DNA of 13,586 nt from Cyanobacteria bacterium UBA3803. Lineage in GTDB: Bacteria; Cyanobacteriota; Vampirovibrionia; Gastranaerophilales; Gastranaerophilaceae. The DNA is taken from positions 1 to 13,586 of the forward strand of contig DFEL01000075.1 in the NCBI GenBank assembly GCA_002369055.1, in the 5' to 3' direction. This document shows, piece after piece, positions 6,446 through 13,585 of this stretch; position 1 is the stretch's first letter; each line of letters starts with the position of its first letter. The notes beneath the pieces are model-generated. The model did no database searches and was not told where the DNA came from. It worked only from the letters and a program-made list of their open reading frames with translations. Made by a program: the position numbers and the translations under genes.

Positions 6446-9400
6446 TTATATATTATTTAATTTTATATTATGTGTTTTTGCTATTTCAACTGCTTGATTA
6501 TAGCAGAAATTTGCTTGATTGTCTTCTTTTTTTACTTGAAGTGTTTTTGCATACAGTAATTTGTATAGCATTAACGTATATAAATTAAGATTTTGATCTT
6601 TTTCAATTTGAATTATACTGTTTGATAAAATGCCGTGTGCGTTGTTTATTTCGTGTGTTTTTAGAGCAATACTTGCTGTTGCGTATGCTGCAATATTAAA
6701 TAAAAATTTAAGTCCATATTCTTGCGAGGTTTCCAGTACGCTGTTTATGATTGATGAGGCTTTTTTAATTTGATTTCTGTCTGAGTATGCTTTTCCAATC
6801 ATTAAATCACAGAATAGTTCAAGCTGAATTAATTTGTGTTCTTTTGCTTTTATTTTTGCGTGGTAAATTTCTTCGGCAAATACATCAGGATTATTTTGAC
6901 AATTTGCAAATGCATATAATATATAGTATAGTGTTGAACCAAATTTATCGCTGTCATCAGGGCGGTAAATATTGCTTAAATTTTTACCGTGTAATAAGTT
7001 GTTTAAGTCAACAAACAATTTGTATCCTTCCGGCAGTGTAGTTATTTTTTCTGCGATTTCGCAGAATTTGTAAGTATCATTTTTTAATTGAAGTGTTTTT
7101 GCAAAAATTACATATCCTATTGAATCAACTATCAAATTCTTAAATTGATTTATTGTATAACTCTTTGGACTTATACTTTCTAGTGGTACACCAAGCAAAT
7201 GTGAAAATATATCGTCACCTAAAGTTATGCAATCTTCCATTTGACCAACATTAAATAATATTTCAAGTCTGATTAATGATGTTAATAGTGCTTGTTGACT
7301 GAAATCAGTTGATTTTGGGTTTGTACTGCTATTTTCTAAATTTGATAATACTGTATTAGACATATTTAGTGCAAATGAGTAATTACCTGATATTATGCAG
7401 CCCTGCATTATTTTATTGCATAAATTCACAATTTTTTTGTTGTTTGTTCCTGTTTCAAAGTTATTAATAATTACTTGAGTTATGTTTGATATTTTTTCCG
7501 GTGTATATTTATATAGTAAATTTGTGATATTTTCATAAACTTCCATTTTATATTCTTCAATTGATTTGTCGGTAGATTCATTTATGTTATTTGACAGCAT
7601 TTTTAATAATCTTGTGCTGCAATTGAAATATGCACTAAAATCACCAAGTGAGCGGTTTATATTTGAAAGATTTTCCCATTGCACAAACTCATTTTTTGTA
7701 TCATTAACTATTTCATATAGCTGTGCAAGTGTTGGATTTATGCTATTTTGTTTGTAAATGTTATTTATTATAAGTTTAGAAATTTCTGTTTTTTCTTGTA
7801 ATGTCAAAACTTTTTGGATATTTTGGTAATAAAGATTATAACTTTGTACCGTAATGACATTTTTTTCAATTGATATAAATCCTTTCATTTCTAAGTATGA
7901 TAAGTAATCATTTATCCCCTGTATTCCAAAATTTACAAAATTTTGTAAGTTTATTTGCGGTCCAAGTAAAAGTGTGCCGGCAAAAAGCAAAAATAAATTT
8001 TGGTCTATGCTTTTGATAAACCGAATTCTTTGACATATTAGTTCATCAAGAGTTGTTGGAAAAACGACCGATTCTGTTTTATCAAGTTTTATTGTTCCTT
8101 TTTCAACTTTAAATATACCTAAGTCCATTAGATGAACCATTGCCTGCATAAAATACATTTGAGAACCTTTTGTATTTTTTGATATTTTTTGCATATAGAA
8201 TGTATCAAGTATATTTTTGCAAAGGCTCGCATTAGCATTTATTAATTCTTTTATTGGCGTTGGTTTTAAGGTTATTTCAGTATATTCTTTTTTTGATAAT
8301 ATCGAATGAGAATTTTTATGCAGGCTATAATCTTTATCCGCTAATATTACAAAACTTATATTGTATTCTTCATAAGAGTTCAGCAGTTGTTTCAATATTT
8401 CATTTGAAGTATCATCCATTTTTTCGGCATTTTCGATAATAATTAATGAATTATCAAGTTGATGAAGTGCTTGTTTTATAAGTTGGATTGTTCCTGCTCT
8501 AACTTCGTCAGGATGCGGCATTTCACGTTCTTTTAAATTTATTAAATCCGCAATATATCCTTCTTTATCAATTTGTGCTATTGTCGTAAATCCTGCATTC
8601 TGTGTCATATTTTTTGTTATAAAGTCATTAAAGAAGCCGTAAGGCTTGAATTGCATTGCTTCATAGCAAACCATTTGATGAATGGTAGAGTATATGTTTG
8701 CACTTTTTATTTTGTCAACCAATTCTGCTGTTCTGATTTGGTACTCTTTTTTGCCTTTTATAACTAATATTTGCTTTTTGTTTCTTGCAAGGCTTTCTGT
8801 GATTTTATTTGAAAGTCCTTGAGAAATGTCTTTAGTAAATTTACATTGAATTTCATTAAAAGAAATACCTTCGATGTCATATATTGAGTCTTCTTCTTCA
8901 AGCTGTTCATTTACTGCATCAATTATGTTTGGTATATCAATTTGAATGTCCTCAATATTTTCTTCTGTTTTTTCTTTTTTTTCTACGTCAATATAATGTT
9001 CAAGGTTTGTTTCGTATAAAAATGTCCTTTGATTTTTAGCGATAGTCATTCCAATTGAGGACATGTTGTACGTTTTACCGACTATTTCATATATGCTGCC
9101 ATCAACTATTAATTGTAATTTTTTTAATAGTTTATTTTTGTGAATATCCTCATAGATCATATTAATATTGACACCTGATTTATAATCGTCTGTCGGTGCG
9201 TATACATCACGCTTTAAAATTGCGGCATTACAACGCAATTGAATATCTTTTTCTTTTGTAAGTTTTGAATTAAGCGTTGTTATTAAAGTCAATAATTCGA
9301 TAGTAGATTTCATTGCATTTTTAGCCGATGCTGCAAAGGTATAATCTTTGTTAAATCTTATAAGGTATGTATGTCCGAAAACACCACGTTTAAGTCCAAT

Positions 9401-9778
9401 AGACTTAGCATAATCAAATATCAGATTATTTAATTTTTCCTTAAACTTATCGTATAGTTGTTGAGAACCAAGAACCGTTTTCATGTCTTCAAGGTTAGGA
9501 AAATCAAGCGTTAGGCTGGCAAATTCTTCACAGTTTGAAACTTGCAGAATGGCACTAACATTTGTATCAAAGCCACATTTTGGACAATTCCCTACGATAG
9601 TTTGATTAATTTTTCCGCAATTATGACATTTATTAAGAATAATATATCCGCATTGATGGCAAGTGTTTTTTGTGTTTATGGCATGACAAATCGGGCAAAC
9701 AAGTTTTAAAACTTTTTTACAATTTTGGCACACAAGGGCGTCATCTTTAATTGTTGCACCACATTTTGGACATTCCAT
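6446..9778 (-). CDS. Large multidomain protein: triple zinc ribbon, degenerate cyclase-like domain, degenerate STAND/AAA-like ATPase, helical repeats
   Basis: 1110 residues with no membrane segment. Residues 1-70 hold six CxxC pairs (C3/C6, C17/C20, C28/C31, C40/C43, C51/C54, C65/C68), enough for three zinc ribbons. Residues 78-250 follow the class III nucleotide cyclase pattern. However, the first metal Asp aligns with Asn82 (SNCEEF), the second with His136 (FGHTYLIRF), and the late SGVNINMIYEDI matches the family's G-x-x-VN-x-A segment. An acidic linker (264-300) leads to an ATPase-like region. Its P-loop position reads GKKEYQIRT (342-350), not GxxGxGKT, and its Walker-B-like strand is LIIIENAEK (445-453). 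The remainder, from about 640, is TPR-like helices. The order matches mycobacterial cyclase-ATPase regulators and soluble adenylyl cyclase, but all three nucleotide sites look dead. It is the first gene of the unit with glgA. The ATG has no spaced ribosome site. Cyclase and ATPase assignments are by eye. Confidence 0.85.
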   Translation of the reverse strand: MECPKCGATIKDDALVCQNCKKVLKLVCPICHAINTKNTCHQCGYIILNKCHNCGKINQTIVGNCPKCGFDTNVSAILQVSNCEEFASLTLDFPNLEDMKTVLGSQQLYDKFKEKLNNLIFDYAKSIGLKRGVFGHTYLIRFNKDYTFAASAKNAMKSTIELLTLITTLNSKLTKEKDIQLRCNAAILKRDVYAPTDDYKSGVNINMIYEDIHKNKLLKKLQLIVDGSIYEIVGKTYNMSSIGMTIAKNQRTFLYETNLEHYIDVEKKEKTEENIEDIQIDIPNIIDAVNEQLEEEDSIYDIEGISFNEIQCKFTKDISQGLSNKITESLARNKKQILVIKGKKEYQIRTAELVDKIKSANIYSTIHQMVCYEAMQFKPYGFFNDFITKNMTQNAGFTTIAQIDKEGYIADLINLKEREMPHPDEVRAGTIQLIKQALHQLDNSLIIIENAEKMDDTSNEILKQLLNSYEEYNISFVILADKDYSLHKNSHSILSKKEYTEITLKPTPIKELINANASLCKNILDTFYMQKISKNTKGSQMYFMQAMVHLMDLGIFKVEKGTIKLDKTESVVFPTTLDELICQRIRFIKSIDQNLFLLFAGTLLLGPQINLQNFVNFGIQGINDYLSYLEMKGFISIEKNVITVQSYNLYYQNIQKVLTLQEKTEISKLIINNIYKQNSINPTLAQLYEIVNDTKNEFVQWENLSNINRSLGDFSAYFNCSTRLLKMLSNNINESTDKSIEEYKMEVYENITNLLYKYTPEKISNITQVIINNFETGTNNKKIVNLCNKIMQGCIISGNYSFALNMSNTVLSNLENSSTNPKSTDFSQQALLTSLIRLEILFNVGQMEDCITLGDDIFSHLLGVPLESISPKSYTINQFKNLIVDSIGYVIFAKTLQLKNDTYKFCEIAEKITTLPEGYKLFVDLNNLLHGKNLSNIYRPDDSDKFGSTLYYILYAFANCQNNPDVFAEEIYHAKIKAKEHKLIQLELFCDLMIGKAYSDRNQIKKASSIINSVLETSQEYGLKFLFNIAAYATASIALKTHEINNAHGILSNSIIQIEKDQNLNLYTLMLYKLLYAKTLQVKKEDNQANFCYNQAVEIAKTHNIKLNNI

Positions 9779-9784
9779 TCTTTA

Positions 9785-9812
9785 ATTTTACAACATTTAT
9801 GTTAAAAATCAA
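9785..9812 (-). promoter_or_regulatory. Predicted promoter of the 1110-residue gene and glgA
   Basis: On the minus strand, TTGATT (9812-9807) is followed after 16 nt by TAAAAT (9790-9785). Only six bases (TAAAGA) separate the -10 box from the ATG at 9778, so transcription would start on or next to the start codon. A second TATAAT (9824-9819) lacks a -35 partner and is the alternative. Confidence 0.42.
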
Positions 9813-9828
9813 TTATTTATTATATAAT
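9800..9828 (+). promoter_or_regulatory. Predicted promoter of the MotA/ZorA-like operon
   Basis: A perfect TATAAT (9823-9828) has only a weak upstream partner, TGTTAA (9800-9805), 17 nt away. The element overlaps the divergent minus-strand promoter, so the two units could interfere with each other or be co-controlled. Confidence 0.42.
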
Positions 9829-9856
9829 TATTTTGTACATGATAGGGGTGTAAGTT

Positions 9857-10783
9857 ATGAATATTTTTAGATACCTGTTTGATCCTGCTATACTTATAAT
9901 TTTAGCAACTTCAGTCGGCATTATGCTATATACGTATAAATCTTTTGTTCAAGTAAATAAAGATTTATTTACACTTATAAATTTATTGCAAAGATTTAAA
10001 AAATCAGATTTATCTTACAGATTTGGCGAATTTAATGCCGCTTTATCAAAAATGAAATTCATTTCAAGTGCTTGGAATGAATTTAAAAGTACTTTAGTTT
10101 TTCCTGAAAGTGTTGCAATTAAAAATCAAGATAACAGTGTATCTTATAAGAATGTTTCACAGACAGTTAATTCTATACAGACAACAGTTGATCCTTCGTA
10201 TTTTTTTAATGAAGAAACTCTCGTATCATCAAAGTTTAACAGTAAATTTATTCAAATTGCTCCGACAATTTTAACAGGTCTTGGACCATTATTCACTTTT
10301 TTAAATATTGCAGTTGCATTCACTCACGTTGATTTTTCTAATCAAGATACAACATTAATGTCTGTAACCGGCTTAATGTCAAGTATGCAAATTGCAGCGA
10401 TGTGTTCTGTATTGGCTGTTAGTGCTTCGTTAATATATATGTTTTTTGAAAAGTTATATTACAATAAATTATGCAAGATTCCTTTGGTGAGTGTTCAAGA
10501 AAGTCTTTACTCTTTATTTGAAAATGTTTCTTCCGAAAAATTCTTGATAGAGCTCTTACAGGAAACAAAAGTTCAAAACGGTAATTTGTCCAGATTATTA
10601 TCTACTTTGCCTAATCAACTAAAAGAGGCTTTTGAAGGCAGTATAACAAAGGATATTGTACCTTATATGGAAAATATGTTATTTGGTATAAATAATATAA
10701 ATTCGTCTATAAAACAAATTAATATTACTACTGTTAATAATAAAAAAAATGACGGTGGCGATGTCGTAGATAAGTTGTTCTAA
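9857..10783 (+). CDS. MotA/TolQ/ExbB-superfamily proton-channel protein, ZorA-like
   Basis: 308 residues. There are three predicted membrane helices: 10-28, 133-158 and 173-197. The second and third carry the superfamily pattern (IAPTILTGLGPLFTFLNIAVAF, then GLMSSMQIAAMCSVLAVSASL) seen in ZorA, MotA and TolQ, where five copies surround a dimer of the MotB-type partner and form the ion path. A soluble loop of about 100 residues separates helices 1 and 2. The cytoplasmic tail (about 200-308) is predicted helical but far shorter than the long tail of Zorya ZorA. The start is supported by AGGGG 8 nt upstream. It is first in a tight four-gene operon, with the MotB/ZorB-like partner immediately downstream. 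It could energise peptidoglycan-linked motion, envelope work or defence. A flagellar role is not supported by any neighbour. Confidence 0.82.
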   Translation: MNIFRYLFDPAILIILATSVGIMLYTYKSFVQVNKDLFTLINLLQRFKKSDLSYRFGEFNAALSKMKFISSAWNEFKSTLVFPESVAIKNQDNSVSYKNVSQTVNSIQTTVDPSYFFNEETLVSSKFNSKFIQIAPTILTGLGPLFTFLNIAVAFTHVDFSNQDTTLMSVTGLMSSMQIAAMCSVLAVSASLIYMFFEKLYYNKLCKIPLVSVQESLYSLFENVSSEKFLIELLQETKVQNGNLSRLLSTLPNQLKEAFEGSITKDIVPYMENMLFGINNINSSIKQINITTVNNKKNDGGDVVDKLF

Positions 10784-10790
10784 GGAAATT

Positions 10791-11483
10791 ATGATAAAAG
10801 GCAGATTAAATCGTACTTCAAATGAAACGCAAGAAAATGTTTTTTGGATAACAATGACAGACTTACTTTTGGGTTTATCTGTTATTTTCATAGTTTTGTT
10901 TGTTCTTGCTATGACAGGCTTTTCTCAAGCTAAACTTCAAGAACAAACTATTAAGTCCGAAGTTGCAAAAGATTTGGCAAAAACACTAAAGGAAAAGAAT
11001 ATTGATGCACAAATTGACTTGACAACCGGTAATGTGAAATTATCTGATGTTCAATTATTTGAACTTGGAAGTTGGGAGTTATCAGATGCGGGAAAACAAT
11101 TTTTAAATAAATTTATTCCAATTTATTTAAATGCCGTTTTTGAAAATGATAAAATATCTGATAAGGTTGAAAATATTGTTATTCAAGGACATACAGACTC
11201 TCAATTATTTGCGGGTGGCGGTGATAAAAATATTCAATTTGTAAAGAATATGGAATTATCTACGAAGCGTGCTAACGAAGTTGCTAAATACATTTTTTAT
11301 ACACCTTATAATAAATCTTATAGTAATAAATTGCATAAAATGTTATTGGTTGAAGGAAAAAGCTTTTCTGAACCTGTACTTGTAAACGGTAAAGAAGATT
11401 ATGCAAAAAGCAGACGTGTAGAATTAGAATTAAATATTAAAAGCTCTAATTTACAAGACTTTATGGGAATTTTAAAAAAATGA
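10791..11483 (+). CDS. MotB/ZorB-like stator partner with C-terminal OmpA peptidoglycan-binding domain
   Basis: 230 residues. A short cytoplasmic N-terminus is followed by one membrane helix (about 19-43, FWITMTDLLLGLSVIFIVLF). Its Asp24 occupies the place of the proton-carrying Asp of MotB, ExbD and ZorB. A periplasmic helical plug/linker (44-80) leads to an OmpA-like domain: FELGSWELSDAG (90-101), IVIQGHTDS (129-137), NMELSTKRANEVAKYI (153-168) and SRRVELEL (207-214). These are the Asp/Arg-containing motifs that hold meso-diaminopimelate in peptidoglycan, so the protein should anchor the motor to the cell wall. Its ribosome site AAGGA (10782-10786) overlaps the stop of the preceding gene, 7 nt away, which suggests coupled synthesis as a complex. 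The stop overlaps the next ATG by 4 nt (ATGA). Confidence 0.88.
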   Translation: MIKGRLNRTSNETQENVFWITMTDLLLGLSVIFIVLFVLAMTGFSQAKLQEQTIKSEVAKDLAKTLKEKNIDAQIDLTTGNVKLSDVQLFELGSWELSDAGKQFLNKFIPIYLNAVFENDKISDKVENIVIQGHTDSQLFAGGGDKNIQFVKNMELSTKRANEVAKYIFYTPYNKSYSNKLHKMLLVEGKSFSEPVLVNGKEDYAKSRRVELELNIKSSNLQDFMGILKK

Positions 11484-12847
11484 TGGGAATGGAAGAACAA
11501 AATATTTTAGAAACTATAAATATGATAAAATTGCATCACCTTGATATTAGGACAGTAACTATGTCATTAAGTCTTAGAGATTGCATATCGGATTGTGCTG
11601 ATAAAGTTTATGAAAATGTTTATAATAAAATTGTTAAATATGCTAAAAATTTGTATAGATATGCTTCGGATTTAGAAGATGAATATTCAATTCCGATTAT
11701 AAATAAAAGAATTGCTATCACGCCTGCATCTATTTTGGGTGAATCTTGTGAAAATTTTGATTATGTAAAACTTGCAAAAGTTCTGGATAAAGCGGCAAAA
11801 GAGGTTAAAGTTAATTTTATAGGCGGTTTTTCCGCACTTGTAGAAAAAGGGTGTACAAAAGGTGATATGGCTTTAATTGAAAGTATCCCTAAGGCACTTT
11901 CATTAACTGATAATATATGTTCTTCTGTGAATGTTGCAAGCTCCAAAGCAGGAATTAACATGGATGTTATTTTAAAAATGGCAGAAGTGATAAAAAAAAC
12001 GGCTGAACTTACGGCGGATAAAGATGGTCTTGGTGCTGCAAAGCTTGTTTGTTTCTGTAATGCACCCGGTGATAATCCGTTCATGGCAGGTGCTTTTTCA
12101 GGATATGGTGAACCTGAATGTGCTTTAAATGTTGGTGTTTCAGGACCCGGTGTTGTTATGGCTGCTGTTGAACAATTATCTGAAACTGCTGATTTAAGTG
12201 AAGTTGCAAATACGATAAAGAAAATTGCCTTTAAAATTACTACAACAGGTGAATTAATAGGACGTAAGTTAGCAGATAGATTGGGAATTCCGTTTGGTGT
12301 TATTGATTTATCTCTTGCACCTACTCCTGCCGAAGGTGACAGTGTTGCAGGGATATTTAAGGCTATGGGACTTTCACATGCAGGAGCACATGGCACAACT
12401 GCTGCTTTAGCAATGCTAAATGATGCGGTAAAAAAAGGCGGTATTATGGCAAGCTCTCATGTAGGCGGTTTAAGCGGTGCATTTATTCCTGTTTCTGAAG
12501 ATGCAGGCATGATTGATGCTGCGGCTAATGGATATTTAACTTTTGATAAATTAGAGGCTATGACTTCGGTTTGTTCGGTAGGGTTAGATATGATTGCTAT
12601 TCCGGGTGATACCTCAAATTCTGTAATTGCAGGCATTATTGCTGATGAAATGGCTATTGGTATGATTAATAAAAAGACAACAGCCGTAAGAATTATACCT
12701 GTGCCAAATAAAAAAGTAGGTGATGTTGCAGTTTATGGAGGATTGTTGGGCGAAGCACCAATTATGGATGTTGGAAATCTATTATCTGACAAGTTTGTAA
12801 ACAGAGGTGGCAGAATTCCGGCACCTATTCACTCATTAAACAATTAG
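11480..12847 (+). CDS. UPF0210/DUF711 protein (PFL family)
   Basis: 455 residues, full length for UPF0210. The family shares the pyruvate-formate-lyase-like barrel, but its biochemical role is not established and no glycyl-radical motif is evident. The N-terminal LDIRTVTMSLSLRDC (19-33) and the Gly/Ala-rich central and C-terminal blocks (GAFSGYGEPECALNVGVSGP, LAPTPAEGDSVAGI, GLSHAGAHGTTAALAML, VPNKKVGDVAVYGGLLG) match the family. Translation probably begins at the ATG overlapping the MotB-like stop. Homologue-like alignment would also allow the ATG at 11489 (MEEQNILETI), and neither start has a strong ribosome site, so coupling from upstream is likely. In many Firmicutes an ACT-domain partner (UPF0237) precedes it, but here the motor pair takes that place. 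Confidence 0.93.
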   Translation: MMGMEEQNILETINMIKLHHLDIRTVTMSLSLRDCISDCADKVYENVYNKIVKYAKNLYRYASDLEDEYSIPIINKRIAITPASILGESCENFDYVKLAKVLDKAAKEVKVNFIGGFSALVEKGCTKGDMALIESIPKALSLTDNICSSVNVASSKAGINMDVILKMAEVIKKTAELTADKDGLGAAKLVCFCNAPGDNPFMAGAFSGYGEPECALNVGVSGPGVVMAAVEQLSETADLSEVANTIKKIAFKITTTGELIGRKLADRLGIPFGVIDLSLAPTPAEGDSVAGIFKAMGLSHAGAHGTTAALAMLNDAVKKGGIMASSHVGGLSGAFIPVSEDAGMIDAAANGYLTFDKLEAMTSVCSVGLDMIAIPGDTSNSVIAGIIADEMAIGMINKKTTAVRIIPVPNKKVGDVAVYGGLLGEAPIMDVGNLLSDKFVNRGGRIPAPIHSLNN

Positions 12848-12855
12848 GAGGTTAT

Positions 12856-13197
12856 ATGGCATATACTTTAAACAGATATGAAAACATGTTACGTGAGTTT
12901 ATTATAGACCAGCAGCAAGATGCTTATAACAGAAGTGGTATTAATGTTCAAAGGTATAATAATTTAAAGGTGTATATGACACCGTCAAAGGAACGCACAC
13001 CTCACGTATGGATTAGAATTGGTATTTCAGAGGCGTGTTTTATGATTGAAGATGGTTCCGTAATTACAGGTTCAATTGGCCCTGATCAAAAATATATTCC
13101 TAAATGGCTTAATAAATCCGGTATAAGAGAAGAACTTGAAGCGACTTGGATTGAAGCAAATAAAGTAGATTTCCAAGAAGAGTCAAAACAAGAATAA
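12856..13197 (+). CDS. 113-residue protein of unknown function, last gene of the motor operon
   Basis: I do not recognise this family. It has no signal peptide, membrane helix or cysteine pair. The N-terminal part is a charged helix (RYENMLREFIIDQQQDAYNR). The middle looks like a small beta sheet: LKVYMTPSKERTPHVWIRIG, ACFMIEDGSVITGSIG. The C-terminal part is an acidic helix. It has the strongest ribosome site in the window, AGGAGG (12846-12851), which overlaps the preceding stop codon 8 nt upstream and indicates both real translation and operon membership. Being downstream of UPF0210 does not by itself reveal a function. Confidence 0.8.
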   Translation: MAYTLNRYENMLREFIIDQQQDAYNRSGINVQRYNNLKVYMTPSKERTPHVWIRIGISEACFMIEDGSVITGSIGPDQKYIPKWLNKSGIREELEATWIEANKVDFQEESKQE

Positions 13198-13260
13198 TAT
13201 TACGTAACATAATATTTGCAATTTATTTTGTTTGTTGTAATATTGAAATATAAGTTAAGG

Positions 13261-13294
13261 ATAGAATGTGATTTTAAAAAACACATTCTATTTT
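13261..13294 (+). terminator. Hairpin between the four-gene operon and rpmG, likely terminator or rpmG leader element
   Basis: A perfect 10-bp stem (ATAGAATGTG at 13261-13270 with CACATTCTAT at 13282-13291) has an 11-nt A/T loop and ends in a short T run. The tail is weaker than at the other terminators in this window. A possible -10 box (TATAAG, 13249-13254) just upstream would instead place the stem at the very 5' end of the rpmG mRNA. The rest of the 131-bp gap is AT-rich with nothing else I can support. Confidence 0.55.
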
Positions 13295-13328
13295 AATAGG
13301 TAACATTTTTAAAAGAAGGAAATAAAAA

Positions 13329-13496
13329 ATGGGCATTAAAGGTAGAGTTGACAAAATGGTAGTTTTAGCATGTGAAGAATGCAAAGAAAGAAACTATACT
13401 ACTGTAAAAAACAAAAAAACAAGCAAAGAAAGAATGGAATTGAACAAATATTGTCCAAGATGCCAAAAACATACAAGTCATAAAGAAACTAAGTAG
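13329..13496 (+). CDS. rpmG: 50S ribosomal protein L33, zinc-binding form
   Basis: 55 residues, the normal size. The start MGIKGRVDKMVVLACEECK and the later RMELNKYCPRCQKHTSHKETK are typical L33. Two CxxC pairs (Cys15/Cys18 and Cys42/Cys45) mark the zinc-containing (C+) version rather than the Cys-free paralogue some bacteria use under zinc shortage. It lies near the E site of the large subunit. The start is supported by GAAGGA (13315-13320) 8 nt upstream. tRNA-Trp begins 16 bp after the stop, the arrangement that commonly continues into secE-nusG-rplK, which would lie just outside the window. Confidence 0.96.
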   Translation: MGIKGRVDKMVVLACEECKERNYTTVKNKKTSKERMELNKYCPRCQKHTSHKETK

Positions 13497-13512
13497 TACA
13501 AAGCAACTAAAA

Positions 13513-13585
13513 GCGTCCTTAGTTCAGTTGGTAGAACGTCGGTCTCCAAAACCGGATGTCGAGGGTTCGAGTCCTTCAGGGCGCG
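13513..13585 (+). tRNA. tRNA-Trp (anticodon CCA)
   Basis: A complete 73-nt cloverleaf. The acceptor stem is GCGTCCT with AGGGCGC (one G-U pair). The D stem is GTTC/GAAC, the anticodon stem TCGGT/ACCGG (one U-G pair) and the T arm GAGGG-TTCGAGT-CCTTC. The anticodon loop CTCCAAA gives anticodon CCA at 13546-13548, reading UGG. The discriminator base is G (13585), as expected for bacterial tRNA-Trp. The next base is A, so the 3' CCA end is apparently not encoded and must be added enzymatically. Probably co-transcribed with rpmG. Confidence 0.96.

Noticed and set aside
9857..11483. Flagellar stator motA/motB
   Set aside because: The first protein has three rather than four membrane helices, and no flagellar or chemotaxis gene is in the window. 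The MotB-type OmpA domain is shared by many non-flagellar motors.
11761..12396. A 211-codon open frame on the minus strand
   Set aside because: It is antisense to the middle of UPF0210, has no ribosome site, and its Ser/Pro/Ala-rich product resembles no protein. It is a shadow of the real gene.
9857..13197. A complete Zorya anti-phage system
   Set aside because: Only ZorA/ZorB-like genes are present. No ZorC, ZorD helicase or ZorE nuclease is encoded nearby, and the downstream genes are UPF0210 and an unknown, so a defence label is not justified.
13196..13216. Palindrome AATATTA-N7-TAATATT at the end of the operon
   Set aside because: The stem is only seven A/T pairs, with no GC core or T tract. 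Such repeats are common by chance in this base composition, and the hairpin at 13261 is the better candidate.
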